Shown here one piece after another: positions 34,730 to 42,784 of a stretch of DNA of 54,780 nt. Source of the stretch: Bacteroidaceae bacterium (GTDB lineage Bacteria > Bacteroidota > Bacteroidia > Bacteroidales > Bacteroidaceae). The notes under the pieces were generated by a model. That model searched no databases. It was not told the DNA's origin and saw only the letters and a list, made by a program, of their open reading frames with translations. The stretch covers positions 1 to 54,780 of the forward strand of contig JAFNXL010000039.1 of NCBI GenBank assembly GCA_017379075.1, read 5' to 3'. How positions within the stretch are numbered: position 1 is the stretch's first letter; each line of letters begins with the position of its first letter. The translations under genes and the position numbers were made by a program.

Positions 34730-36018
34730 CGTATAACGAAGCAACAACATATCTGTTCAACTCCGCCCCGCTATTCCAAAATATCGGGGCGGGCGCTTAT
34801 AAAGAAGGACTGTCCAACACAAATGCCTTGGACAGCAGGTACGGACATCCTCACCGCTGCTACCGCACCATTCACGTAGGCGGCACAAACGGAAAGGGTT
34901 CCGTAAGTCATACCTTGGCTGCCATTCTCCAATGTGCGGGATACAAAGTGGGGCTTTATACCAGTCCTCATCTGGCAGATTTCCGGGAACGCATTCGTGT
35001 AAACGGACAGATGATTCCGGAACAACGCGTAATAGATTTCGTCACAGAAGAAAAGGCGTTTTTCGAGCCTCTTCATCCTTCTTTCTTCGAACTTGCCACG
35101 GCGCTGGCCTTCCTTTATTTCAAGGAAGAAAATGTTGATGTTGCCGTCATTGAAGTGGGTCTTGGAGGCAGGCTTGACTGCACCAACATAATCAGTCCGG
35201 ACTTGAGCATCATCACAAACATCAGCAAAGACCACGTACAGTTTTTAGGTGATACACCAACCCAGATAGCTAAAGAAAAAGCCGGTATCATCAAGCCGGA
35301 AACACCTGTTGTCATTGGAGAGACAAACAACAACTTTGAAGTTCGCAATGTATTTATAACCAAATCTAAAGAGGTTGACACCTCAATTAAATTTGCGGAT
35401 GAGGAAAGCGAGATTCTCCACAGTATTACCCAGCCTCAAGGTGGACGAAAATACCAGACCAAAAACTGGGGAGTCTTCAAAGGAGAACTGGGTGGAGACT
35501 GTCAGGAAAAGAACACCGCCACCATACTTTGTGCCGTGCAGACACTCATCGAACAAGGTTACAACATTAAAGAAAAGCATGTCCATGAAGGAATTGCCAA
35601 GGTATGCAGTCTTACCGGACTGATGGGACGATGGCAACGTCTGGAAAACGAGCCGCTCGCAATATGCGATACAGGACACAACATCGGCGGCATGCAATAC
35701 ATTGTAGGGCAATTGGCATCGACACCACACGAGAGGCTTCATTTCGTCATCGGAATGGTCAATGACAAGGACATCGACAGCGTACTCGGCATTCTGCCCA
35801 AAGACGCCGAATATTACTTCACACAAGCCAGTGTACAACGAGCATTAGCGGCGGAATCCCTTGCCATAAAAGCTGGAAAAGTTGGATTGAAAGGAGTAGT
35901 GATTACCGATGTTAAGGAAGCTTACAGGAAAGCACGGCAAAATGCCACAAAAGATGATTTAATCTTCGTAGGAGGTAGCACTTTTGTGGTGGCAGACCTG
36001 CTGAAAACCGACTTTTAG
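34726..36018 (+). CDS. folC: Bifunctional folylpolyglutamate synthase/dihydrofolate synthase
   Basis: Mur-ligase-family enzyme that adds glutamate to dihydropteroate and to folates, making polyglutamylated folate cofactors. The 430-residue protein has the P-loop GTNGKGS (53-59), then [14 protein letters not shown], the [13 protein letters not shown] motif and [15 protein letters not shown], all family signatures. The C-terminal domain has [11 protein letters not shown] and VIGMVNDKD. It is translationally coupled to dnaJ by a four-base overlap; joining folate metabolism to a chaperone transcript is common in Bacteroidales genomes but not understood. An A+T-rich gap follows, with the galM promoter. 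Confidence 0.94.
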   Translation: MTYNEATTYLFNSAPLFQNIGAGAYKEGLSNTNALDSRYGHPHRCYRTIHVGGTNGKGSVSHTLAAILQCAGYKVGLYTSPHLADFRERIRVNGQMIPEQRVIDFVTEEKAFFEPLHPSFFELATALAFLYFKEENVDVAVIEVGLGGRLDCTNIISPDLSIITNISKDHVQFLGDTPTQIAKEKAGIIKPETPVVIGETNNNFEVRNVFITKSKEVDTSIKFADEESEILHSITQPQGGRKYQTKNWGVFKGELGGDCQEKNTATILCAVQTLIEQGYNIKEKHVHEGIAKVCSLTGLMGRWQRLENEPLAICDTGHNIGGMQYIVGQLASTPHERLHFVIGMVNDKDIDSVLGILPKDAEYYFTQASVQRALAAESLAIKAGKVGLKGVVITDVKEAYRKARQNATKDDLIFVGGSTFVVADLLKTDF

Positions 36019-36060
36019 GAAGTTTTTTACAATACAGTCTGATATTTTTTTCACAAACTT

Positions 36061-36091
36061 TTGCGCATTTAAACATTTTTAGGTAGATTTG
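36061..36091 (+). promoter_or_regulatory. Bacteroidetes promoter of the galactose operon
   Basis: TTG (36061-36063) and TAGATTTG (36084-36091) are 20 bp apart. The galM ATG is 31 bases downstream. Confidence 0.6.
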
Positions 36092-36122
36092 CACAATAAA
36101 CAGTAGCAAAATCTAATATACG

Positions 36123-37199
36123 ATGGACAAAAAGTTAATATCAGGACTGAAACAAGAAGACTTCATTACCACGATCAACGGAAAGCAGACAAATCTTTAC
36201 ACGCTGACCAATGAGAGTGGAATGGAAGTGAGCATCACGAATTACGGTGGTGCGTTAGTGGCCATCATGGTGCCCGACAAGGACGGCAAGATGGCCAATG
36301 TTATACAAGGACATGACAACATCCAGGATTGCATGTCAAGCCCCGAGCCTTTCCTCAGCACGCTGATCGGCCGCTATGGAAACCGCATCTGCAAGGGCAA
36401 GTTTACCATGAATGATAAAGAGTACAGCCTGGCGGTGAACAACGGTCCAAACCATCTGCACGGAGGCCCCACCGGTTTCCACGCCAGAGTTTGGGATGCC
36501 GAGCAAATCAACGGACACGAACTGGTACTCCGATACATTTCCGCCTATTATGAAGAAGGATTCCCCGGCGAATTGAACATGACCGTCAAATATTCGCTTA
36601 CGGATGATAACGAACTGGTTATAGACTATCGCGGCACCACAAACAAGAAGACCGTAGTGAACATGACCAGCCACGGCTTCTTCTCTCTGGCCGGTATAGC
36701 CAACCCCACCCCATCGGCAATGAACGTAATTTGTCAGATCAATGCCGATTTCTTTATTCCCATTGACGAAAACTCAATTCCTACTGGCGAGATTCTCAAA
36801 GTGGAAGGCACTCCCTTCGATTTCCGTACGCCAACTCCCGTAGGAGAAAGGATCGATGCCGACTGCCCGCAAATCAAGAACGGAGCTGGTTATGACCACT
36901 GTTTTGTTCTGAACAAGCGCGAAGTGGGTGAACTTAGTTTTGCCGCCAAGATTGTAGAACCGGAAAGCGGACGCACAATGGAAGTCTATACCACAGAACC
37001 CGGTGTACAGTTCTATAGTGATAACTGGGCAGACGGATACAAGGGCCAGTTCGGCGCCACATTCGGCCGCCGCAGCGCATTGTGCTTCGAGGCACAGCAT
37101 TTCCCCGACAGTCCCAACCGCGCACATTTCCCCAGCGTCATCCTGCGGCCCGGTGAAGTGTACAAGCAGAAGACCATTTATAAATTCGGTGTAGAATAA
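36123..37199 (+). CDS. galM: Aldose 1-epimerase (galactose mutarotase)
   Basis: Converts the beta to the alpha anomer of galactose so that galactokinase can act. The 358-residue protein has the family's beta-sandwich features: NYGGALVAIMVPDKDG, GRYGNRICKGKF, the histidine of LHGGPTGFH, NMTSHGFFSLAG and the glutamate-bearing CFEAQHFPDSPN near the end. No signal peptide is present, so it acts in the cytoplasm. It heads an operon with a sugar transporter and galK, separated by 42 and 77 bases, under the promoter at 36061. The start is the first ATG after that promoter. Confidence 0.94.
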   Translation: MDKKLISGLKQEDFITTINGKQTNLYTLTNESGMEVSITNYGGALVAIMVPDKDGKMANVIQGHDNIQDCMSSPEPFLSTLIGRYGNRICKGKFTMNDKEYSLAVNNGPNHLHGGPTGFHARVWDAEQINGHELVLRYISAYYEEGFPGELNMTVKYSLTDDNELVIDYRGTTNKKTVVNMTSHGFFSLAGIANPTPSAMNVICQINADFFIPIDENSIPTGEILKVEGTPFDFRTPTPVGERIDADCPQIKNGAGYDHCFVLNKREVGELSFAAKIVEPESGRTMEVYTTEPGVQFYSDNWADGYKGQFGATFGRRSALCFEAQHFPDSPNRAHFPSVILRPGEVYKQKTIYKFGVE

Positions 37200-37241
37200 A
37201 TACTAATCAAATAATATTAAACTTTAAAACATTTTAAATTT

Positions 37242-38525
37242 ATGGAAACAAAAAATCAGAAAAGTAATGTTCTGGCAATTATTGTGATGATCCTGCTCTT
37301 CGGTATGATCTCATTCGTGACCAACTTGGCATCACCCATGGGTGACATCCTTAAGAACCAGTTCAGTGTTGCCAACTGGATGGGAACTCTCGGTGTGTTG
37401 GCAAACTTCATCGCATATGCTGTGATGGGAATCCCCGCAGGAAACATGCTCCAGAAGATGGGTTACAAGAAGACCGCTTTGATTGCTGTCGGAGTAGGTT
37501 TCATTGGTGTAGCCATCCAGACACTTTCAGGAACCATCACCAGCAACGCCGCATTCGGAGTATATCTGCTCGGTGCTTTTGTAGCAGGTTTCTCTATGTG
37601 TATGCTTAACATTGTGGTTAACCCCATGCTCAACAAGTTGGGCGGTGGCGGCAACAAGGGTAACCAGCTCATCCAGATTGGTGGTTCTTTCAACTCTCTA
37701 ATGGGAACCGCTTGTATTTTCCTGACTGGTGTACTTATCCCCAATGGTATCAAGAATGCCGTAATCAGCGACGTATTCCCCTTGATGTATCTCGCACTTG
37801 GTATCTTCGCTTTGGCATTCATCGTAATCTTCATGACAGCTATCCCCGAAAACGCTCCCCAGGCAGTCGTTAAGGAGAAGTCTGAAGTCGGCCCCATGTC
37901 TTTCCGCCACTTTGTACTGGGCGCCATTGCAATCTTCGTTTATGTAGGCGTTGAGGTTGGTATCCCCAACGTATTGCAGAAGTGGTTGCAGAATGGTGGT
38001 CTTACCGCAGAAAGCGGAGCAGAGGCTATCGCAGCTACCGTTACCGCTACATACTGGTTCCTCATGTTGGTAGGCCGTCTTGGTGGTGCAGCCATCGCAG
38101 CAAAGGTTTCAGCAAAATCAATGCTGAGTGCTGTTTCATTCATCGGTTTGCTGCTTGTACTTGGTGCAATCTTCATGAACCCCGAAACCACAGTTAACCT
38201 TCCCGTATTCCGCGGAACCGAAGGATTTGGTTCTGCTCTTGTACCCATCAATGCAGCGCTGCTCGTTCTCTGCGGTCTTTGCACATCAGTAATGTGGGGT
38301 GGCATTTTCAACCTCGCTGTTGAAGGTCTTGGCAAGCACACAGAGAAGGCCTCTGGTATCTTCATGGCACTCGTTTGCGGTGGTGGTATCCTCCCCTTCA
38401 TCCAGAATGGTGTAGTGGACATCACTGGCGACTACCTCACCAGCTACTGGGTAATCATCCTGGGTATGGGTTACATGCTGTTCTATGCGCTCATCGGCAG
38501 CAAGGTAACAAAGCGTGCAGATTAA
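37242..38525 (+). CDS. MFS sugar transporter, FHS (fucose/glucose/galactose) type
   Basis: Inner-membrane symporter of 427 residues with about twelve spans. It fits the FHS branch of the major facilitator superfamily (GluP/FucP-like): a short charged N-terminus, FVTNLASPMGDILKNQF, GIPAGNMLQKMGYKKT, and the loop CMLNIVVNPMLNKLGGGGNKGNQLIQIGGSFNS, a family hallmark. The second half has VGVEVGIPN and FNLAVEGLGKHTEKASG. Its place between galM and galK makes galactose, or galactose and glucose, the likely substrate. It is complete; no N-terminal extension is needed. Confidence 0.88.
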   Translation: METKNQKSNVLAIIVMILLFGMISFVTNLASPMGDILKNQFSVANWMGTLGVLANFIAYAVMGIPAGNMLQKMGYKKTALIAVGVGFIGVAIQTLSGTITSNAAFGVYLLGAFVAGFSMCMLNIVVNPMLNKLGGGGNKGNQLIQIGGSFNSLMGTACIFLTGVLIPNGIKNAVISDVFPLMYLALGIFALAFIVIFMTAIPENAPQAVVKEKSEVGPMSFRHFVLGAIAIFVYVGVEVGIPNVLQKWLQNGGLTAESGAEAIAATVTATYWFLMLVGRLGGAAIAAKVSAKSMLSAVSFIGLLLVLGAIFMNPETTVNLPVFRGTEGFGSALVPINAALLVLCGLCTSVMWGGIFNLAVEGLGKHTEKASGIFMALVCGGGILPFIQNGVVDITGDYLTSYWVIILGMGYMLFYALIGSKVTKRAD

Positions 38526-38557
38526 TTTTCAGAAAACCATAAACACTAACTTAAAAG

Positions 38558-38580
38558 CCCGAAGGCTACGGCCTTTGGGC
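38558..38580 (+). promoter_or_regulatory. Intergenic stem-loop between transporter and galK
   Basis: GCCCGAAGGC and GCCTTTGGGC at 38558-38567 and 38571-38580 form a hairpin with one mismatch and a very short loop. There is no U run, so it is more likely an mRNA-processing or stability element than a terminator. It sits 22 bases before the galK start. Confidence 0.4.
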
Positions 38581-38602
38581 AACATTAAACACTATAAGAC
38601 CT

Positions 38603-39763
38603 ATGAAACTGACAATAGAAGATGTAAGAAGCCGTTTTATCAAACACTTTGATGGTACAACCGGATCAGTTTATGCTTCTCCCGGACGAATCAACCTTAT
38701 CGGAGAGCATACCGACTACAATAACGGTTTCGTATTCCCCGGTGCTGTTGAGCAGGGAATGATTGCAGAATTGAAAGCAAACGGAACACGCAACGTGCGT
38801 GCATATAGCATCGACCTGAAGGACTATGTAGAATTCTCATTGGATTGCGAAAAGGGTCCCAACGCCACTTGGGCACGTTACATCTATGGTGTATGCCGCG
38901 AAATGATGGCTCTGGGTGTTCCCGTTGAAGGATTCAACACCGCATTTGCCGGTGATGTGCCCCTCGGTGCTGGTATGTCATCTTCTGCAGCTTTGGAAAG
39001 CACATACGCTTTTGCCCTCAACGACATGTTCGGAGACAACAAGATTGAGCGCCTTGAACTGGCTCGCGTAGGACAGCGCACAGAACACAAGTACATTGGC
39101 GTGAACTGTGGTATCATGGACCAGGCCATTTCTTGTCTCGGCAAGGCCGGTAACCTCATGCGTATGGACTGCCGTTCAGGTGAAATCGCATATTTCCCCT
39201 GGAATCCCAAGGGCTATCAGCTGGTTCTCGTAAACAGCTGCGTTAAGCACGAACTCAAGGGTTCTCCCTACAACGAACGTCGCCTGCAGTGCGAGCACGT
39301 TGCAGAAGTAATTGCTAAGAACCATCCCGAAGTTACCTCTCTGCGCGATGCCAACTACGACATGCTGGAAGAGGTTAAGGATCAGATTACAGCCGACGAA
39401 TACAAGCGCGCACGTTATGTCATCGGTGAAGTTGTACGCGTACTCGCCGTTTGCGAAGCACTCGAAAAGGGCGACTACGAGACCGTAGGACAGATGATGT
39501 ACGAGACCCACTTCGGCCTGAGCCAGGAATATGAAGTAAGTTGCGAGGAACTCGATTTCTTGAATGAGATTGCCAAGGAAGAAGGCGTAACCGGTTCACG
39601 CATCATGGGCGGTGGCTTCGGTGGTTGCACCATCAACCTCATTGCAGACGAGCTGGTAGACAACTTCAAGAAGGTTGTAACAGAAAAGTTCGAAGCTAAA
39701 TACGGCAAGAAGCCCGTCATCATTGACGTGGTTATCGGTGACGGCGCACGCAAGCTCTGCTGA
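38603..39763 (+). CDS. galK: Galactokinase
   Basis: GHMP kinase that phosphorylates alpha-D-galactose at C1, the first committed step of the Leloir pathway. The 386-residue protein has the galactokinase signature GRINLIGEHTDYN (28-40), the ATP-binding PLGAGMSSSAALE loop (120-132), the catalytic-base region CGIMDQAISCLG and the third motif SRIMGGGFGGCTIN. It is last in the galM-transporter-galK operon and is followed by a strong terminator. Galactose-1-phosphate uridylyltransferase (galT) is not in the window, and galE lies in the rnf operon. Confidence 0.96.
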   Translation: MKLTIEDVRSRFIKHFDGTTGSVYASPGRINLIGEHTDYNNGFVFPGAVEQGMIAELKANGTRNVRAYSIDLKDYVEFSLDCEKGPNATWARYIYGVCREMMALGVPVEGFNTAFAGDVPLGAGMSSSAALESTYAFALNDMFGDNKIERLELARVGQRTEHKYIGVNCGIMDQAISCLGKAGNLMRMDCRSGEIAYFPWNPKGYQLVLVNSCVKHELKGSPYNERRLQCEHVAEVIAKNHPEVTSLRDANYDMLEEVKDQITADEYKRARYVIGEVVRVLAVCEALEKGDYETVGQMMYETHFGLSQEYEVSCEELDFLNEIAKEEGVTGSRIMGGGFGGCTINLIADELVDNFKKVVTEKFEAKYGKKPVIIDVVIGDGARKLC

Positions 39764-39807
39764 TAACACACAAAAATTTAAGTATTGTAAAACCATCAAT
39801 ACAGCCA

Positions 39808-39842
39808 TTAAGGCCGTACCCCACTCCGGGATACGGCCTTAA
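39808..39842 (+). terminator. Terminator of the galactose operon
   Basis: TTAAGGCCGTA (39808-39818) and TACGGCCTTAA (39832-39842) form a perfect 11-bp stem, followed by TTTT. Confidence 0.85.
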
Positions 39843-39920
39843 TTTTATATGTATAAGAGAAAAAACACGCTTTAGTGCATATTTAGAATTGAAAGATTTT
39901 ATTAGTTGATATAAATTGTG

Positions 39921-39928
39921 TAAATTTG
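39921..39928 (+). promoter_or_regulatory. -7 box of the transketolase operon
   Basis: TAAATTTG fits TAnnTTTG, 32 bases before the ATG. No well-spaced TTG is found. Confidence 0.45.
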
Positions 39929-39959
39929 TGTCCAAAATAAAAATAACTCTAAAAAAGAC

Positions 39960-41987
39960 ATGAACGATATCAAGACCCTTAATCATGCGGCCGACAATAT
40001 CCGCATATTGGCAGTAAGCGCGGTAGAGAAAGCAAAAAGCGGCCACCCTGGCGGAGCTATGGGCGGAGCAGACTTCATCAACGTGCTCTATAGCGAATAT
40101 CTTAAATACGACCCCAAGAATCCCTTGTGGGTTGGTCGTGACCGTTTCTATCTGGATCCCGGACACATGGCCCCCATGCTGTATGCCCAGTTGTGTCTCA
40201 CTGGAAAATATACTTTGGACGAACTGGCAAACCTTCGCCAATGGGGCTCTCCCACAACCGGACATCCCGAATTTGACCCCACACGCGGAATAGAAAACAC
40301 ATCTGGTCCTCTGGGTCAGGGTCATACCTATGCCGTTGGAGCAGCCATCGCAGCAAAGTTCCTGGCAGCCCACACCGGCAACCCCACGTTCAGCAAGGAA
40401 ATTATCTACACCTATATCAGCGACGGTGGAATCCAGGAAGAAATCTCACTGGGTGCCGCGCGTATTGCCGGCAAACTGCAACTGGACAACCTCATCATGT
40501 TCTATGATGCCAATGAAATCCAGCTCTCCACCGAAACCAGCGATGTAATGGCAGAAGACACCGGTGCCAAATACCGCGCCATGGGATGGGAAGTGTTCGA
40601 GATTGACGGAAACGATGTTCCCCAAATCCGCACAGCCATCGAAGCTGCCCAGAAGGTTGTGGGCAAGCCCACCCTCATCATCGGCCGCTGCATCATGGGC
40701 AAGGGCGCCCTCCAGGCAGACGGCTCTTCCTATGAAAGAAGTTGCAAGACCCACGGTGCACCCCTCGGAGGAGATGCATACGTCAATACCGTCAAGAATC
40801 TGGGTGGAGACCCCGAAAATCCCTTCGTAATCTTTGACGATGTAAAAGAAATCTATGCAAAGCGCGCCATTGAGTTGGAAGCTATAGCCGCAGAGCGTCA
40901 CGCGGAAGAAGAGGAATGGGCAAAGGCCAACCCCGAAATGGCTGCCAAGCAGACACAATGGTTCAGCGGAAAAGCTCCCGTTGTAGACTGGAGTGGTCTC
41001 ACACAAAAGGACGATGCCCCCACTCGCAATGCAAGTGCAGCTTGTCTTGGCATCCTTGCAGAACAGGTACCCAACATGATTTGTTCAAGCGCCGACCTCA
41101 GCAATAGCGACAAGACCGACGGATTCCTCAACAAGACCAAGAACCTTGTTGCCGGCGACTTCTCTGGCGGATTCCTTCAGGCTGGCGTGGCAGAGCTCAC
41201 CATGGCTTGCTGCTGCATCGGTATGGCGCTGCATGGCGGTATCATCCCTGCCTGCGGTACATTCTTCGTATTCTCAGACTATATGAAGCCCGCCATCCGT
41301 ATGGCAGCCCTCATGCAATTGCCAGTCAAGTTTATCTGGACACACGATGCATTCCGTGTAGGAGAAGACGGTCCCACCCACGAACCCGTAGAGCAGGAAG
41401 CACAGATCCGTCTCATGGAAAAACTGAAGAACCACAAGGGACGCAACTCCATGATGGTACTCCGTCCTGCCGACGTACACGAAACATCTGTGGCATGGGC
41501 AATGGCTATGGAGAACGATTATTCACCCACAGCACTTATCCTCAGCCGCCAGAACGTAAACAACTTGCCCGCAGGCACAGATTACGAACAGGCACGCAAG
41601 GGCGCGTATATCGTAACTGGCAGTGATGAGGACTACGATGTCATCATGGTGGCATCCGGATCAGAAGTGTCCACCCTCGTTGCCGGTGCAGAACTGCTTC
41701 GCCAGGAAGGCATCAAGACACGCATCGTGTCAGTACCCTCTGAAGGCGTATTCCGCACACAGCCCATCGAGTATCAGCAGAGCATCATCCCCATGGGATC
41801 AAAGGTATTCGGCCTCACCGCCGGTCTGCCCGTAAACCTCCAGGGCTTCCTCATTGGTGCACAGCCCGAAAGCCGCATCTGGGGTCTGGACAGCTTTGGA
41901 TTCAGCGCACCCTACAAGGTATTGGACGAGAAGTTAGGCTACACCGCCCAGAACGTATACGAACAGGTAAAGGCAATGTTGTCATAA
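39960..41987 (+). CDS. tkt: Transketolase
   Basis: Thiamine-diphosphate enzyme that exchanges two-carbon units between pentose and hexose phosphates. The 675-residue protein has the N-terminal KSGHPGGAMGGADF motif, GPLGQGHTYAVGAAIAAKF, and the ThDP-binding region SDGGIQEEISLGAARIAG with DANEIQ. In place of the more usual GDG it has SDG. The pyrimidine domain has the catalytic region MACCCIGMALHGGIIPACGTFFVFSDYM, and the C-terminal domain ends in YEQVKAM. It is followed after 11 bases by rpiB, so the two non-oxidative pentose-phosphate enzymes are cotranscribed. Confidence 0.96.
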   Translation: MNDIKTLNHAADNIRILAVSAVEKAKSGHPGGAMGGADFINVLYSEYLKYDPKNPLWVGRDRFYLDPGHMAPMLYAQLCLTGKYTLDELANLRQWGSPTTGHPEFDPTRGIENTSGPLGQGHTYAVGAAIAAKFLAAHTGNPTFSKEIIYTYISDGGIQEEISLGAARIAGKLQLDNLIMFYDANEIQLSTETSDVMAEDTGAKYRAMGWEVFEIDGNDVPQIRTAIEAAQKVVGKPTLIIGRCIMGKGALQADGSSYERSCKTHGAPLGGDAYVNTVKNLGGDPENPFVIFDDVKEIYAKRAIELEAIAAERHAEEEEWAKANPEMAAKQTQWFSGKAPVVDWSGLTQKDDAPTRNASAACLGILAEQVPNMICSSADLSNSDKTDGFLNKTKNLVAGDFSGGFLQAGVAELTMACCCIGMALHGGIIPACGTFFVFSDYMKPAIRMAALMQLPVKFIWTHDAFRVGEDGPTHEPVEQEAQIRLMEKLKNHKGRNSMMVLRPADVHETSVAWAMAMENDYSPTALILSRQNVNNLPAGTDYEQARKGAYIVTGSDEDYDVIMVASGSEVSTLVAGAELLRQEGIKTRIVSVPSEGVFRTQPIEYQQSIIPMGSKVFGLTAGLPVNLQGFLIGAQPESRIWGLDSFGFSAPYKVLDEKLGYTAQNVYEQVKAMLS

Positions 41988-41998
41988 TCATATAACGT

Positions 41999-42439
41999 AT
42001 GGAAATCAAGACAATCGGTCTGGCAAGCGATCATGCCGGATATGAACTTAAGGAATTTGTAAAGACTTATCTTCAGGGAAAAGGCATAGCCTATAAAGAT
42101 TTCGGAACCGACAGCGAAGCCAGTTGCGACTATCCCGACTATGCCCACCCTCTTGCCCTTGCCGTTGAAGAAGGCACATGCTACCCTGGCATTGCCATCT
42201 GCGGTAGCGGTGAAGGTATCAGCATGACACTGAACAAGCACCAGGGCATCCGTGCCGCCCTCTGCTGGCATCCCGAAATAGCCAGTCTTACCCGCCAACA
42301 CAACGACGCCAACGTATTGGTAATGCCCGGCAGATTCATCAGCCACGAAGAAGCCGTTGCCATTATGGACAACTTCCTCGGCACAGCGTTTGAAGGAGGC
42401 CGCCACCAAGGCAGAATAGACAAGATTCCCGTAAAGTAA
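41999..42439 (+). CDS. rpiB: Ribose 5-phosphate isomerase B
   Basis: Interconverts ribose 5-phosphate and ribulose 5-phosphate. The 146-residue protein of the RpiB/LacAB fold has the N-terminal ASDHAGYELK motif (D11, H12) and the catalytic cysteine C68 in ICGSGEGIS. NVLVMPGRF and the R of GRIDKI are also as expected. The start is 11 bases after transketolase. A large terminator follows at 42476. Confidence 0.95.
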   Translation: MEIKTIGLASDHAGYELKEFVKTYLQGKGIAYKDFGTDSEASCDYPDYAHPLALAVEEGTCYPGIAICGSGEGISMTLNKHQGIRAALCWHPEIASLTRQHNDANVLVMPGRFISHEEAVAIMDNFLGTAFEGGRHQGRIDKIPVK

Positions 42440-42475
42440 ACACGGTTTATATCACACAGGCAATAACCCTAAAAA

Positions 42476-42516
42476 AAATCACCTCAACCCGGTTTTTACT
42501 GCAGTTGAGGTGATTT
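42476..42516 (+). terminator. Terminator after rpiB
   Basis: AAATCACCTCAAC (42476-42488) and GTTGAGGTGATTT (42504-42516) form a perfect 13-bp stem followed by CCTTTTTAT. Confidence 0.88.
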
Positions 42517-42600
42517 CCTTTTTATATCTACAACGGTAAAACGATGACGCAGGAATGAGTGCATTTTGTGGGGAAAAAGACAATGCAGTGAGTTGGCAAA

Positions 42601-42746
42601 GTCAATGCATTGACAAAGCAAAGACAAAGCATTGACTAACCTGATTCAATGCTTTGTCCTTTTGGGGAAGATATATTAGTTTTTCAGAGCAGATATACTG
42701 CAACTGCCAACGCAGTATATCTGCATTGGCAGTTGCAGTATATCTG
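42601..42746. repeat. Composite palindromic repeat: AAGCATTGA hairpins and nested GCAGATATACTGC repeats
   Basis: No gene is supported between 42517 and 42784. The gap has a 14-bp palindrome, GTCAATGCATTGAC (42601-42614), and a perfect 13-bp hairpin, GACAAAGCATTGA (42623-42635) with TCAATGCTTTGTC (42646-42658). It also has a perfect 21-bp inverted repeat at 42690-42710 and 42726-42746. The 15-nt spacer of the last one holds a third copy of its core: GCAGATATACTGC at 42689-42701, the inverse GCAGTATATCTGC at 42712-42724, and the inverse again within 42733-42746. The arms can therefore form alternative hairpins. A related pair of motifs lies at 1404-1480. Confidence 0.7.
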
Positions 42747-42784
42747 AAATGGGCAACGCAGTACTACTGCTATTAAATGCCCCT

